Of a stretch of DNA of 64,000 nt, positions 44,045-52,345 are shown piece by piece. The notes beneath the pieces are model-generated. The model made no database searches and was not told the origin of the DNA. It saw nothing but the letters and a program-made list of their open reading frames with translations. The DNA is from JAGPDF01 sp052035735. Lineage in GTDB: Bacteria > Acidobacteriota > Thermoanaerobaculia > Multivoradales > JAGPDF01. Within the stretch, counting starts at the first letter, position 1, and the number at the start of each line of letters is the position of its first letter. Position numbers and translations under genes: made by a program. The DNA lies in contig JBPOHI010000003.1 of assembly GCA_052035735.1 (NCBI GenBank), positions 1-64,000 of the forward strand, written 5' to 3'.

Positions 44045-44899
44045 CTAGCGCTGACCGATGTCGATGCCGCCGCCGCTCGAACGCAGCTTGAGCAGGGCGC
44101 CGCCGCCGTTGAGGGTGCCGTGGACGTCGTCGCGACCGATCTTGCCGCGCACGGTGAGCGGCAAGTCGCAGTCGACGGTGCCACCGGAGGACCTGGCGTC
44201 GATCTCGAGACCGACCGCCGGATCGACCGTCGCCGCGACACCGCCGCCCGAAGAGGAGAGGTCGCCCCCCTTGGCGTTCCCGGCCGCGAAGCGGACGCTC
44301 ACGGAGCCGCCCGAGCTGCCGGCGACGACACGCCCGGAGGCGTCGCGGACCGCGATCCCGCCGCCCGAGCTCTGGGCCTCGAGGTCGCCGCCGATCTCGC
44401 TGGCGTCGATCGCGCCGCCGCTGCTCGAAAGCTCCGCCGCGCCCCCGAGGCGGCTGGCCTTCACGCCGCCGCCGGAGCTCTCGGCCAGCACCTTGCCGTC
44501 GAGGCCTGCGATGTCGATGCCGCCGCCCGAGCTCGAGATCCGCGCCGCGGCGCTCTGCGGCAGGGTGACGACGATCCGCGTGCGCTGGCCGCCTTCGAAC
44601 CAGCTGAGCATGCCGCGCGACTTGCGCTCGACGGTGACTTCGACCCGGTCGGGCGACGGCGTGGCGAAGTTCAGGTCGTACTTGTCGGCGAAGTCGGTGC
44701 GGTCGGAAGTGACGACGATCACGGCCTCGCTGCCGCCGCCGCCGCGGATTTCGATCCCTCCGGCCTCCGAAGACAGGGCGAAGGTCCCTCCCGCGGCGAG
44801 CGGCAGGCGCTTTTCGAGGCGGAACTCCCCGGCCCAGGCGGCCGAGGCGGCGGTGAGCGAGAGAGCGAGGGCGGCCAGGCGAAGCTGCGATCCGTGCAT
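44045..44899 (-). CDS. Secreted DUF4097-like beta-repeat protein
   Basis: 284 residues from ATG 44899, preceded by AGGAGG and opening into a signal peptide (LRLAALALSLTAASAAWA). The body is a series of short beta repeats, each built around SSGGG (for example RISSSGGGIDIAGLDG, AELSSSGGAIDASEIGG), about 18-20 residues apart. This pattern is typical of DUF4097/DUF2807-type parallel beta-solenoid proteins exported to the periplasm or surface. The function of the family is not established. It is followed closely by the hydrolase gene, so the two are probably one operon. Confidence 0.82.
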   Translation of the reverse strand: MHGSQLRLAALALSLTAASAAWAGEFRLEKRLPLAAGGTFALSSEAGGIEIRGGGGSEAVIVVTSDRTDFADKYDLNFATPSPDRVEVTVERKSRGMLSWFEGGQRTRIVVTLPQSAAARISSSGGGIDIAGLDGKVLAESSGGGVKASRLGGAAELSSSGGAIDASEIGGDLEAQSSGGGIAVRDASGRVVAGSSGGSVSVRFAAGNAKGGDLSSSGGGVAATVDPAVGLEIDARSSGGTVDCDLPLTVRGKIGRDDVHGTLNGGGALLKLRSSGGGIDIGQR

Positions 44900-45057
44900 G
44901 GGGAAGTCCTCCTGAGAGATACAACGCAGTCCGAGGGTGAGAGGTTTCGCCGACCCAGGGCGGCCGCCACGCGCTAGAGTCGGATTGCCCCCTCGGAGCG
45001 CCAAAGCGACCAGGGTCGGAGCCGGGATCCCGAGGGCAACCAGCAAAGGGGAAAGCG

Positions 45058-45822
45058 ATGCGCGGAGCGAATGGGTCGCAAGGGCGGATTCTGGGACGGT
45101 GGCTTTGTGGTGCAGGAATCGCTGTCCTCGTCGCCGATCCCGGCTGGGCGGCGAGCGTGGCGATCCCCGCGCTGCGCGACAACACGCTCTACGAAGATGC
45201 TGCCGGGTTGCTCTCGAACGGCGCCGGCGAGTATCTGTTCGCCGGTCTCACCAATCAGCCGAAGAAGCGGCGCGCGCTGCTGGCGTTCGATGTCGCGGCG
45301 GCGGTCCCCGACGGGGCCGTCATTCTGAGCGCTCAGCTCGTGCTCGAGATGTCACAGACGATCTCCGGCGCGACGCCGGTCGCCTTGCAGCGAGTCCTCG
45401 CCGACTGGGGGGAGGGGACTTCGGACGCGCCGAATGCGGAAGGGGGCGGGGCCGCGTCGACGCTCGGCGATGCCACCTGGATTCACACGTTCTGGGCGAC
45501 GACGACCTGGGCGAGCCCCGGAGGAGATTTCTCGGCGACTGCGAGCGCGACCCAGTCGGTCGCCGGCGACGCCAGCTACACCTGGGGTTCGACCGCGGCG
45601 ATGGTCGCCGACGTTCAGGCCTGGCTCGACACGCCGGCGCAGAACTTCGGCTGGGTGCTGGTCGGCGACGAGTCGACTTCGGCCTCGGCCAAGCGTTTCG
45701 CGAGCCGCGAGAACGCCACGGAGGCGTCGCGCCCGCGACTCGAGATCGTCTACGGAGAGATCGTGTTCGTCGACGACTTCGAGAGCGCCGACACTTCGGC
45801 CTGGAGCACCGTGGTGCCGTAG
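45058..45822 (+). CDS. Secreted DNRLRE-domain protein with shared C-terminal motif
   Basis: A 254-residue protein with a signal peptide (RWLCGAGIAVLVADPGWAA), then one DNRLRE-type beta-sandwich domain (IPALRDNTLYEDAAG, RRALLAFDVAAAVPDGAVILSAQLVLEM ... RPRLEIVYG). These domains are common in large adhesins and carbohydrate-related secreted proteins. It ends FVDDFESADTSAWSTVVP, the 18-residue motif also found at the ends of the products of 47617, 50981, 52346 and 61621. ATG 45058 follows AAGGGG. It is divergent from the DUF4097-type gene. Confidence 0.85.
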   Translation: MRGANGSQGRILGRWLCGAGIAVLVADPGWAASVAIPALRDNTLYEDAAGLLSNGAGEYLFAGLTNQPKKRRALLAFDVAAAVPDGAVILSAQLVLEMSQTISGATPVALQRVLADWGEGTSDAPNAEGGGAASTLGDATWIHTFWATTTWASPGGDFSATASATQSVAGDASYTWGSTAAMVADVQAWLDTPAQNFGWVLVGDESTSASAKRFASRENATEASRPRLEIVYGEIVFVDDFESADTSAWSTVVP

Positions 45823-45887
45823 CCGGCGCCGTTCTCCGGGGTGTCCCGCCGAGGTGCTCCGACGACGTCTCCCGCGAACGTGTCCCT

Positions 45888-46379
45888 CTAGGGAGTTGCT
45901 GGGGGAGGGAGCATGGAGGCGGGCATCGGGACGGCGACGACTTCACCACGCGCTGTCTCGCGACCTTCGGCCGAGACCGAGACGGTGACGATCTGCTTGC
46001 GTCGCCCCGACTCGGTCACGCGCGCGCGGAGAACGATCTCCGGTCCGAGCGGGGTGGGCAGAAGGTAGTCGACCTTGAGCGCCGCGGTGACGAAGCGCGG
46101 CATGCTGGCCTCACCGAGCTCACGGCCGGCGAGACGCTCGACGTGGGCCGCCGCGGTCGCCATGGCGTGGCAGTCGACGAGCGACGCGATGAGCCCGCCG
46201 TAAACGAAGCCCGGGAGCGAGGTGTGCGCGCGGCGTGGCGTGAAGCGGGCCACGACCTCGTCCCCCTCCCACGAGCTCGCGAGGTGCAGGCCGTCGGCGT
46301 TCAGCCGGCCGCAGCCGTAGCAGTGGGCGGAGTCCTCGGGATAGAGCGCCTGGATGGTCGGGAGCTGCGTGTCGGGCAT
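45888..46379 (-). CDS. PaaI-family hot-dog thioesterase
   Basis: A 163-residue hot-dog fold protein containing GFVYGGLIASLVDCHAMAT, the helix of PaaI-type acyl-CoA thioesterases with the catalytic Asp, followed by VTAALKVDYLLPTPLGPEIVLRARV. It begins with AHCYGCGRLNADGLHL, a Cys-containing N-terminal motif frequent in this subgroup. It would hydrolyse an acyl-CoA in the cytoplasm; chain preference is unknown. The start follows GGAGAG. The gene is preceded by the 46419 gene on the same strand with a 39-base gap. Confidence 0.88.
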   Translation of the reverse strand: MPDTQLPTIQALYPEDSAHCYGCGRLNADGLHLASSWEGDEVVARFTPRRAHTSLPGFVYGGLIASLVDCHAMATAAAHVERLAGRELGEASMPRFVTAALKVDYLLPTPLGPEIVLRARVTESGRRKQIVTVSVSAEGRETARGEVVAVPMPASMLPPPATP

Positions 46380-46418
46380 CGGTCTCTCCGCGGTCGAGTC
46401 GGGTACCGGAGTATTCTG

Positions 46419-47540
46419 TCAGGGGCGGGCGCTCGAGGCGTTGCCGATCGCCTGCCAACCGCCTTCGTGGCGTGCGTAGAGCTCGATCCAGCTGAATCCG
46501 AAAGCGATCGCCTGCGGCGGCCCCGGAGGCTGCTGCTGCAAGCCGGCGGCTTCGATCTGACAGGCGACCCAGCCCAGGGTGCCGTCGGCGGAGAGGGCGA
46601 GCGCCGGCGTCACGACATCGTCGTAGCGGCTGAACCGGGTACTCTCGAAGTAGGGCCCGAGGCGGGCGGCGAGCTCGGAGCGGCCGGTCTCCTTGAGTGC
46701 GCCGCGACCTGACGAGAGACTGCGCTCGAACGCATCCGCGAGCAGTAGCGCGACGTCGCTCCGGCGATGCGCCTCGAGCACGCGCTCGTGCGCGGCGGCG
46801 AGCGCCGCGAGGTCGTCGAGCCGGGCGAAGAGGGCGTCGGGAGCTTCGGGGAGTGCGATGCCGGGCGCGAGCCGGAACGGCAGGACCGTGGTGTAGCGGT
46901 AGGTGTGCCGTTCGCTGCCGTGCAGGAAGTCGACCGTGAAGGGCAGCTGTACCTCCGGTGCCGAAGGCAGACTGCGCCAGTCGCCGAGCTCGAGGGTGAC
47001 GTTGCCGCCGCCCGCCGCCGCCGGCAGCTCGAGTGCGATGGTCCCCGGAAGCTCGCCCGTGCCGGCGCGGCAGAGCGTCACGGCGAGCCCGTCAGGGCCG
47101 CGGAGCGCCAGGCACCCGGGCTCGACTGCCCTCGCGTCGGGGCGGAAGCGTTGCTCGAGGTCGAGCAGCATCCGGTGCACCTCGTGCCCGCGAACGAAGC
47201 TCGCTAGGGCCGCGTCGGCGGCCTCGAAGCCCCCGCCGGCGGCGGCGCGCTGGAACGGCTTTCCGGCGGCGAGCAGGATCTCGGTCGCCTCGGCGCCCTT
47301 CGTCAGGCGGAACCGCGCGCTATCGCCCGTGAGCGAGAGCACCTCACTGCGAAAGGCGCCACGCGGGCCGCTCGCTTCGGCCTGAGCCGCGATGCCGCCG
47401 ATCGCCGCGCGCGCCGACGGCGACCCGACCGCGCGCGCCAACTCGGCGAGACCGGGCAGGGTGGTGGCTGAAAACGCGACGCCAGCGGCCAGAAACCCGA
47501 GCCAGGCGGTGAGGAGCGTCGGGCGAAGAATGGGGGTCAT
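46419..47540 (-). CDS. Secreted protein of unknown function
   Basis: A 373-residue protein with a signal peptide (LLTAWLGFLAAGVAFS). The first 230 residues contain beta-rich sequence with FRSEVLSLTGDSARFRLTKGAEATEILLAAGKPF, resembling lipoprotein-like domains that evaluate model quality or fluxes, but I cannot place it. The last 120 residues (LLLADAFERSLSSGRGALKETGR ... FSWIELYARHEGGWQAIG) have a pattern reminiscent of NTF2/SnoaL-like domains. It lies upstream of the thioesterase gene, possibly in one operon. No catalytic residues stand out. Confidence 0.7.
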   Translation of the reverse strand: MTPILRPTLLTAWLGFLAAGVAFSATTLPGLAELARAVGSPSARAAIGGIAAQAEASGPRGAFRSEVLSLTGDSARFRLTKGAEATEILLAAGKPFQRAAAGGGFEAADAALASFVRGHEVHRMLLDLEQRFRPDARAVEPGCLALRGPDGLAVTLCRAGTGELPGTIALELPAAAGGGNVTLELGDWRSLPSAPEVQLPFTVDFLHGSERHTYRYTTVLPFRLAPGIALPEAPDALFARLDDLAALAAAHERVLEAHRRSDVALLLADAFERSLSSGRGALKETGRSELAARLGPYFESTRFSRYDDVVTPALALSADGTLGWVACQIEAAGLQQQPPGPPQAIAFGFSWIELYARHEGGWQAIGNASSARP

Positions 47541-47616
47541 GTTCCCCTTCTACGCGCGACGGGGAGATCGGTTCGCGGCCCTTTCGCCCGGTGCGGCGGG
47601 CTGGGGAGAGCGTACC

Positions 47617-49059
47617 TCAGGGAACGTCGGCATCCCAGAAGAGGAGCGTGCCGGACTCGAACCCGTCGAGGAGGAGTTCGAGCGTAGCCACCGCGACGAG
47701 CGGTCCGAACTCGACCGCGCCGACGTCACAGGTATCGCCGGCAGGATTGTTCGCAACTGCCGGGACGTCGTAGCTTCGCAGGCCCGTGGCCGCGACGCCA
47801 TAGCCACGCTGATCGCTGCGTGCTCCGGGGCAGCTGCCCTTGTCGATGAGGATGCTCAGGAGGGCGGCCGTCGGCGGGTGCACGGGAGTACCGCCGCCCG
47901 CGGCCGCGAGTGGATCCAACTGCGGATCGACCGGCGAGGCGCTGGTCCCCACGCCGTCGCCGTGGATGTTCGGCAGGCCGTCGGGAAACTCCGTCTGGAC
48001 CGTGCTGTTGTCGCCGATGACATTGAATCCCAGGGACGTGGCCGACGAGAGACCGAACAGCGCCAGATCCGGCGCAGCGCCGGTGGGGCTCGCGTCGGTA
48101 TTCTCGGCGACGATCGAGTTCACCAGCTGCAGGTTGCTGCTCGTCGAGGTGCCGCCGCCGATCGCGAGGCCGCCGCCGCGGGCGAAGTCGTTCGAGGCGT
48201 CGGTGTTGGCGTGGTTCTGGGTGATCGTCGACCGGCTTACGAGGATCTCCATGTCCGCCGTCTCGCTCGGGGCGTTGAAGTAGGCGCCGCCGCCCATGCC
48301 GAGCGTCGAGTTGCCGGAGAGAGTCGAATCGCGGATCTCGACCGAGTCGCCGGAGACCATGAAGATGCCGCCACCGGCCGCCAGCGGGTGCGGCGCCGTG
48401 TTGCCTTCGACGGTGGAGGCCACCAGGCGCAGGGTGCCGCCATCGGCGAAGATCGCGCCGCCGCCGGTGTCGCCGGTCGCCGTGTTGCCGCTCAACCAGA
48501 CCCGCTCGAGGAGCAGGTCGGTGTGGAAGGTCTCGATCGCTCCGCCGCGCAGCGTGGCGGTCGAGTCCGAGATCACGGCGTCGCGGACGACGACGGTATG
48601 GGCCCCTGCGTTCAGGGCCGCTCCGGCCGAGGTGCCGGCGCCGCGGGTCAGGGTGAGACGCTCGAGGCGAAAGGTCTCACCGGAGCCACTTTCATCCAGC
48701 CGGAAGAGATAGTGGGCATTCTGACCGTCGACGATGGAACTTCCCGCTCCCAGCCCGAGAATCGCCGTGCTTTCGAGGAGCGGTAGCAGATTCGCGCCGA
48801 GCAGGATCGTCCCCGGGACGGTGAGCAGGATCCGGTCGCTCGAGCCGGTTCCGGCCGGGCAGTCATTGTGCGCCACGTTGTCGTTCGCCGCCACGATGGC
48901 CTCGCGCAGCGAGCATTCGCCGTCGGCGAGATCGGTGTCGGAGAGGGTGTTGACGGGGATGTTCGATGCGCTCGCCGGCAGCGCCAGGGCCGTGAGGGCG
49001 ACGAGCAGCGCGGCGGCGCGAGCCGACCGCGAGGAACGGAGGAGCATGGGCCTCTTCAT
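47617..49059 (-). CDS. CSLREA-domain parallel beta-helix protein with shared C-terminal motif
   Basis: A 480-residue secreted protein. After the signal peptide (AALLVALTALALPASA) comes the CSLREA segment (VNTLSDTDLADGECSLREAIVAAN), then a right-handed parallel beta helix with repeats such as VRDAVISDSTATLRGGAIETFHTD and VEIRDSTLSGNSTLGMGGGAYF. Such proteins are outer-surface or secreted, often polysaccharide-binding or lyase-like, but no lyase residues can be assigned. It ends LLDGFESGTLLFWDADVP, the fourth-most divergent copy of the shared 18-residue motif. It is divergent from the NmrA-type gene. Confidence 0.87.
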   Translation of the reverse strand: MKRPMLLRSSRSARAAALLVALTALALPASASNIPVNTLSDTDLADGECSLREAIVAANDNVAHNDCPAGTGSSDRILLTVPGTILLGANLLPLLESTAILGLGAGSSIVDGQNAHYLFRLDESGSGETFRLERLTLTRGAGTSAGAALNAGAHTVVVRDAVISDSTATLRGGAIETFHTDLLLERVWLSGNTATGDTGGGAIFADGGTLRLVASTVEGNTAPHPLAAGGGIFMVSGDSVEIRDSTLSGNSTLGMGGGAYFNAPSETADMEILVSRSTITQNHANTDASNDFARGGGLAIGGGTSTSSNLQLVNSIVAENTDASPTGAAPDLALFGLSSATSLGFNVIGDNSTVQTEFPDGLPNIHGDGVGTSASPVDPQLDPLAAAGGGTPVHPPTAALLSILIDKGSCPGARSDQRGYGVAATGLRSYDVPAVANNPAGDTCDVGAVEFGPLVAVATLELLLDGFESGTLLFWDADVP

Positions 49060-49195
49060 ACCTCGGATGGCGTGGACGAGAGCGCAAAGTGGACATCGAT
49101 TCCCGCCGCGGCGCCCGGCGGGCGTAGGCCAGCTGCCGGCCGTCGGCAGGGAGTCGGAAAGTCCGGGCTAGAATTCCTCGCAGGGGGAATCGAAC

Positions 49196-50146
49196 ATGGC
49201 AGAGAAGAAGGTCATCGCCGTCGTCGGAGCCACGGGAGCGCAGGGCGGAGGGCTCGTCCGCGCCATCCTCGCCGATCCGACCGGCGAGTTCGGCGTGCGG
49301 GCGATCACCCGCAAGCCGGATTCGGACAAGGGAAGGGCGCTCGCCGCCGCCGGCGCGGAGGTCGTGGCCGGCGACGCCGACACGCCATCGACGCTCGACG
49401 CCGCCTTTGCAGGGGCCCACGGCGTCTTCGTCGTGACCAACTTCTGGGAGCATTTCTCGACCGAGCGCGAGGTCGCCCAGGCGACGGCGATGGCCCGCGC
49501 CACTCGTGCCGCGGGTGTCGCGCACGTCGTCTGGTCGACGCTCGAAGACACCCGCGAGTGGATTCCACTCGATGATCCGCGCGTCCCGACGCTTCAGGGC
49601 AAGTACAAAGTGCCGCACTTCGACGCCAAGGGTGAGTGTGACGCCATCTTCGCCGCCGAGGCGGCGCCGACCTCCTGCCTCGTGACTTCGTTCTACTGGG
49701 ACAACTTCATCCATTTCGGCATGGGGCCGCGGCGCGGCGAGGACGGCAGGCTCGGCATCGCCCTTGCGCTCGGCGGCGCGCCGCTCCCCGGTATCGCCGC
49801 GGCGGACATCGGCGCTTGCGCCTACGGCGTCTTCCTGCGCGGACCGGGGGTCGCCGGGCAGCGCTTCGGCATCTGCGGCGAGGTCCTCACCGGCGATCAG
49901 ATGGCAGCGGGGCTGGCCAAGCATCTCGGCGAGTCAGTGAGCTTCACCGACATCCCCTTCGAGGTCTATCGCAACCTCGGTTTTCCGGGCGCCGACGATC
50001 TCTCCAACATGTTCCAGGTGCAGTCGATCTGCTCGCAGGAGTTCCTGGCGAACCGCGACGTGCAACTCGCCCGCGCGCTCCATTCCGGCCTGCAGAACTT
50101 CGACACCTGGCTGTCGCGCAACATTCGTCGGATTCCGATCGGGTGA
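49196..50146 (+). CDS. NmrA-family NAD(P)-binding protein
   Basis: A 316-residue short-chain-reductase-like protein. The Rossmann motif VIAVVGATGAQGGGLVRAIL is at the N-terminus, followed by FGVRAITRKPDSDKG and GVFVVTNFWEHFSTEREVAQA, typical of NmrA/HSCARG-type redox sensors, which bind NADP(H) without a clear catalytic Tyr-Lys pair. It is cytoplasmic. The start follows CAGGGGGAA. The peroxiredoxin gene follows 10 bases downstream, so the pair may respond to oxidative stress together. Confidence 0.87.
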   Translation: MAEKKVIAVVGATGAQGGGLVRAILADPTGEFGVRAITRKPDSDKGRALAAAGAEVVAGDADTPSTLDAAFAGAHGVFVVTNFWEHFSTEREVAQATAMARATRAAGVAHVVWSTLEDTREWIPLDDPRVPTLQGKYKVPHFDAKGECDAIFAAEAAPTSCLVTSFYWDNFIHFGMGPRRGEDGRLGIALALGGAPLPGIAAADIGACAYGVFLRGPGVAGQRFGICGEVLTGDQMAAGLAKHLGESVSFTDIPFEVYRNLGFPGADDLSNMFQVQSICSQEFLANRDVQLARALHSGLQNFDTWLSRNIRRIPIG

Positions 50147-50156
50147 GGAGAGGGTG

Positions 50157-50654
50157 ATGATCGAGGTCGAAGAGCGGATGCCGCTCGTGACTCTCTGGAA
50201 GGCGACGGCGCAGGGTGGCGAGAAGATCGCGACCGGAGACTATTTCGCCGGCCGCAAGATCCTGCTCTTCGGCCTGCCCGGCGCGTTCACCCCGACCTGC
50301 TCGGAGATCCACCTTCCGGGTTACATCGCGAAAGCGAAGGAGCTGCGCGCGGCGGGGGTCGAAGCCATCGCCTGTCTCGCGGTCAACGACCCGTACGTCA
50401 TGGCCGCCTGGGGCGAAGCCGCCGGGGCGACCGGCAAGGTGGATCTGCTCGCCGACGCCGACGGCGAGCTGGCGCGCGCCCTGGGGCTCGAAGTCGACCT
50501 TTCCGGGAGCGGCTTGGGCCGGCGCTGCCGTCGCTTCGCGGCGGTAGTCGATGACGGCGTCTTCACCATGCTCGCCGTCGAACCGGCGCGCGGCGTCACC
50601 GTCTGCGGCGCCGAGCATCTGCTCGAGGCGCTCGAAGAGTCCGCCTCAGCCTGA
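50157..50654 (+). CDS. Peroxiredoxin (Prx5 type)
   Basis: A 165-residue protein. LLFGLPGAFTPTCSEIHLPGYI contains the peroxidatic Cys48 in the PxxxTxxC context of the Prx5/AhpE-like subgroup, with the hydrophobic LPGY that follows it in this group. A second Cys73 (AIACLAVND) could resolve or be glutathionylated. It would reduce H2O2 or alkyl hydroperoxides in the cytoplasm. ATG 50157 was chosen, spaced correctly from GAGGAGAGGG; a GTG one codon earlier is possible. It is translated with the NmrA-type gene. Confidence 0.9.
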   Translation: MIEVEERMPLVTLWKATAQGGEKIATGDYFAGRKILLFGLPGAFTPTCSEIHLPGYIAKAKELRAAGVEAIACLAVNDPYVMAAWGEAAGATGKVDLLADADGELARALGLEVDLSGSGLGRRCRRFAAVVDDGVFTMLAVEPARGVTVCGAEHLLEALEESASA

Positions 50655-50667
50655 CCCGTCTTGCGCC

Positions 50668-50922
50668 TCAGTTCCAGTCGCCGCCGCCGCAGCCGCCGCC
50701 TCCCATGCCACACTGCCCACCGCCGCAACCGGCGAAGCTCGGGGCGGCGGACGGGGCACTCGCACCCGAGCTGCCGTTGGCGACCGCGAAGGTCGAGAGC
50801 TGGCGCTCGACATGCTGCGCGCCGCAGGTTGGGCAGACGGTTTCAGCGGCGGAGGTCCCCAGGTGCTGGATGATCTCGAAACGTCCCTGGCAATCGGGAC
50901 AGCGGTATTCGTAGAGCGGCAT
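50668..50922 (-). CDS. FmdB-type zinc-ribbon protein
   Basis: An 84-residue protein beginning MPLYEYRCPDCQGRFEIIQH, with CxxC pairs at 8/11 and 30/33 (CPTCG) forming the zinc ribbon of the FmdB/CxxC_CxxC_SSSS family of putative regulators. A Ser/Ala linker leads to a Gly/Cys-rich tail (CGGGQCGMGGGGCGGGDWN) common in this family. The start follows GGGAGGAG. It is convergent with the peroxiredoxin gene after 13 bases. Confidence 0.9.
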   Translation of the reverse strand: MPLYEYRCPDCQGRFEIIQHLGTSAAETVCPTCGAQHVERQLSTFAVANGSSGASAPSAAPSFAGCGGGQCGMGGGGCGGGDWN

Positions 50923-50980
50923 CGGCACTCCTCCCGCAGTGAATTCTAGCGCCGGGAGCCGCCTTTCGCTTGCTCTGACT

Positions 50981-52324
50981 TCAGGGCACGACCGCGGACC
51001 AGCGCGCCATGTCGTTGGTTTCGAAGCTGTCTCGGAAGAGCGCGTCGTAGCGCTGCGCCTGCACGCTGTAAAGGTCGCTGTCGGTTCCCAACGAGCCGTT
51101 GCTGCTCCAGGCGACGATGAAGTTGCCGTCGGGATCGGCGGCAATCGACGCGTACTCCTGGCCGTTGGTGGTCAACGTGTTGACCACGAAGTCGTTGCCG
51201 ATTCCGACCTGGGCTGCCCGGATATCCGGCGTCTGTCCCGGTCCGGAATTCGGCAGGTGCTCCCATGCGGCGACGAAGCCGGACGCTCCGAAGACCGCGA
51301 CCGTGGGGCGCCGCTGGGATCCCGTGGTGAAGGTGTTGACCTGGAACTCGTCGCCGAGCGGTTCGCCGATCGAGTTGAGCAGGTAGCCCTGGATGCTCGG
51401 CGGCGAGGTATCGGTTCCCCCCGAGTCGAAGCTCTGCCAGACGGCCAGAAAGGTGCCTGTCGCATCGGCGGCAATCGCCGGCTTGTCTTGACCGCCATCG
51501 GTGTAACCGTTGAGCGTGAACTCCGGGTTGGCAGGGACGCCCGCGGCATCGAAGAATCGGGCTTGAACGCTGGTGTTCGGGTCACCCCCCGCCGCGACGT
51601 TGGTCTCGAAAACTACCCAGAAGTCTCCTGCCGGATTGGCGGCGACGCGCGGCGACGTCTGATCCCCGACGGTCGACGTGTTGACCTGGAACTCGACCCC
51701 CTGGGGCAGGCCCGCGGCGGAGAAGCGCTGGCCATGGACGCTGGAGCCCAGGGTGTCGCCGCCGCTCGACCCGGCGCTCTCCCAGACGACGACGAACTCG
51801 CCGGCGCCGTCGGTTCCGACGTCGGGCAGACTCTGGTTGCCGGTGGTGTAGGTGTTGACCTGGAACTCGGGGCCGAGCGGCGCCCCGTCGTTGGCGAACC
51901 GTCGGGCCTGGATGCTGCGTCCGGCGCTGTCGCCGCCGGTCGAGACGGAGCTCTCCCAGACCACGACGAAATCGCCATCGGGAGTGGCTGCGACGCGCGG
52001 TCTGTCCTGATGCGAGGTGGTCAGGCTGTTCACCTGGAAAGGGCCGCCCTGCGCGGTGCCGTCGGCAGCGTACAACTGTCCGCGGAGGCCCCAGCCCGGG
52101 TCGCCGCCTTCGTCGAAACTCATCCAGACCACCAGCGTCCGGCCCTGCGAGTCGACCGCGACGGCGGGTACCGCCTGATTGCCCGTGGTGAAGGTGTTGA
52201 CCTGGAACTCACCGCCGTGCGGTGTGGCCTGCGCGAGCCCCGCGCTCGCGACAGCCAGACTGGCGGCGAGCGCTGCGGAGAACCGGAGGAGCAGCTTCAG
52301 CGAATCAGGGCGGTGCGTTCTCAT
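50981..52324 (-). CDS. Secreted repeat protein with shared C-terminal motif (paralogue A)
   Basis: A 447-residue secreted protein: signal peptide (LLLRFSAALAASLAVASAGLAQ), then about seven repeats of roughly 55 residues built on FQVNTxTTGxQxxPxVAxDxxGxFVVVWxS, likely blades of a beta propeller. Each has short Gly/Asp/Ser loops (for example SSGGDTLGSSVHGQRF). It ends LFRDSFETNDMARWSAVVP, the shared C-terminal motif. The start follows GGAGAG. It lies 21 bases after the paralogous gene at 52346, so the pair is a tandem duplication and probably one operon. The function is unknown. Confidence 0.87.
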   Translation of the reverse strand: MRTHRPDSLKLLLRFSAALAASLAVASAGLAQATPHGGEFQVNTFTTGNQAVPAVAVDSQGRTLVVWMSFDEGGDPGWGLRGQLYAADGTAQGGPFQVNSLTTSHQDRPRVAATPDGDFVVVWESSVSTGGDSAGRSIQARRFANDGAPLGPEFQVNTYTTGNQSLPDVGTDGAGEFVVVWESAGSSGGDTLGSSVHGQRFSAAGLPQGVEFQVNTSTVGDQTSPRVAANPAGDFWVVFETNVAAGGDPNTSVQARFFDAAGVPANPEFTLNGYTDGGQDKPAIAADATGTFLAVWQSFDSGGTDTSPPSIQGYLLNSIGEPLGDEFQVNTFTTGSQRRPTVAVFGASGFVAAWEHLPNSGPGQTPDIRAAQVGIGNDFVVNTLTTNGQEYASIAADPDGNFIVAWSSNGSLGTDSDLYSVQAQRYDALFRDSFETNDMARWSAVVP

Positions 52325-52345
52325 GATCGCTCTCCTTGCGCCGCG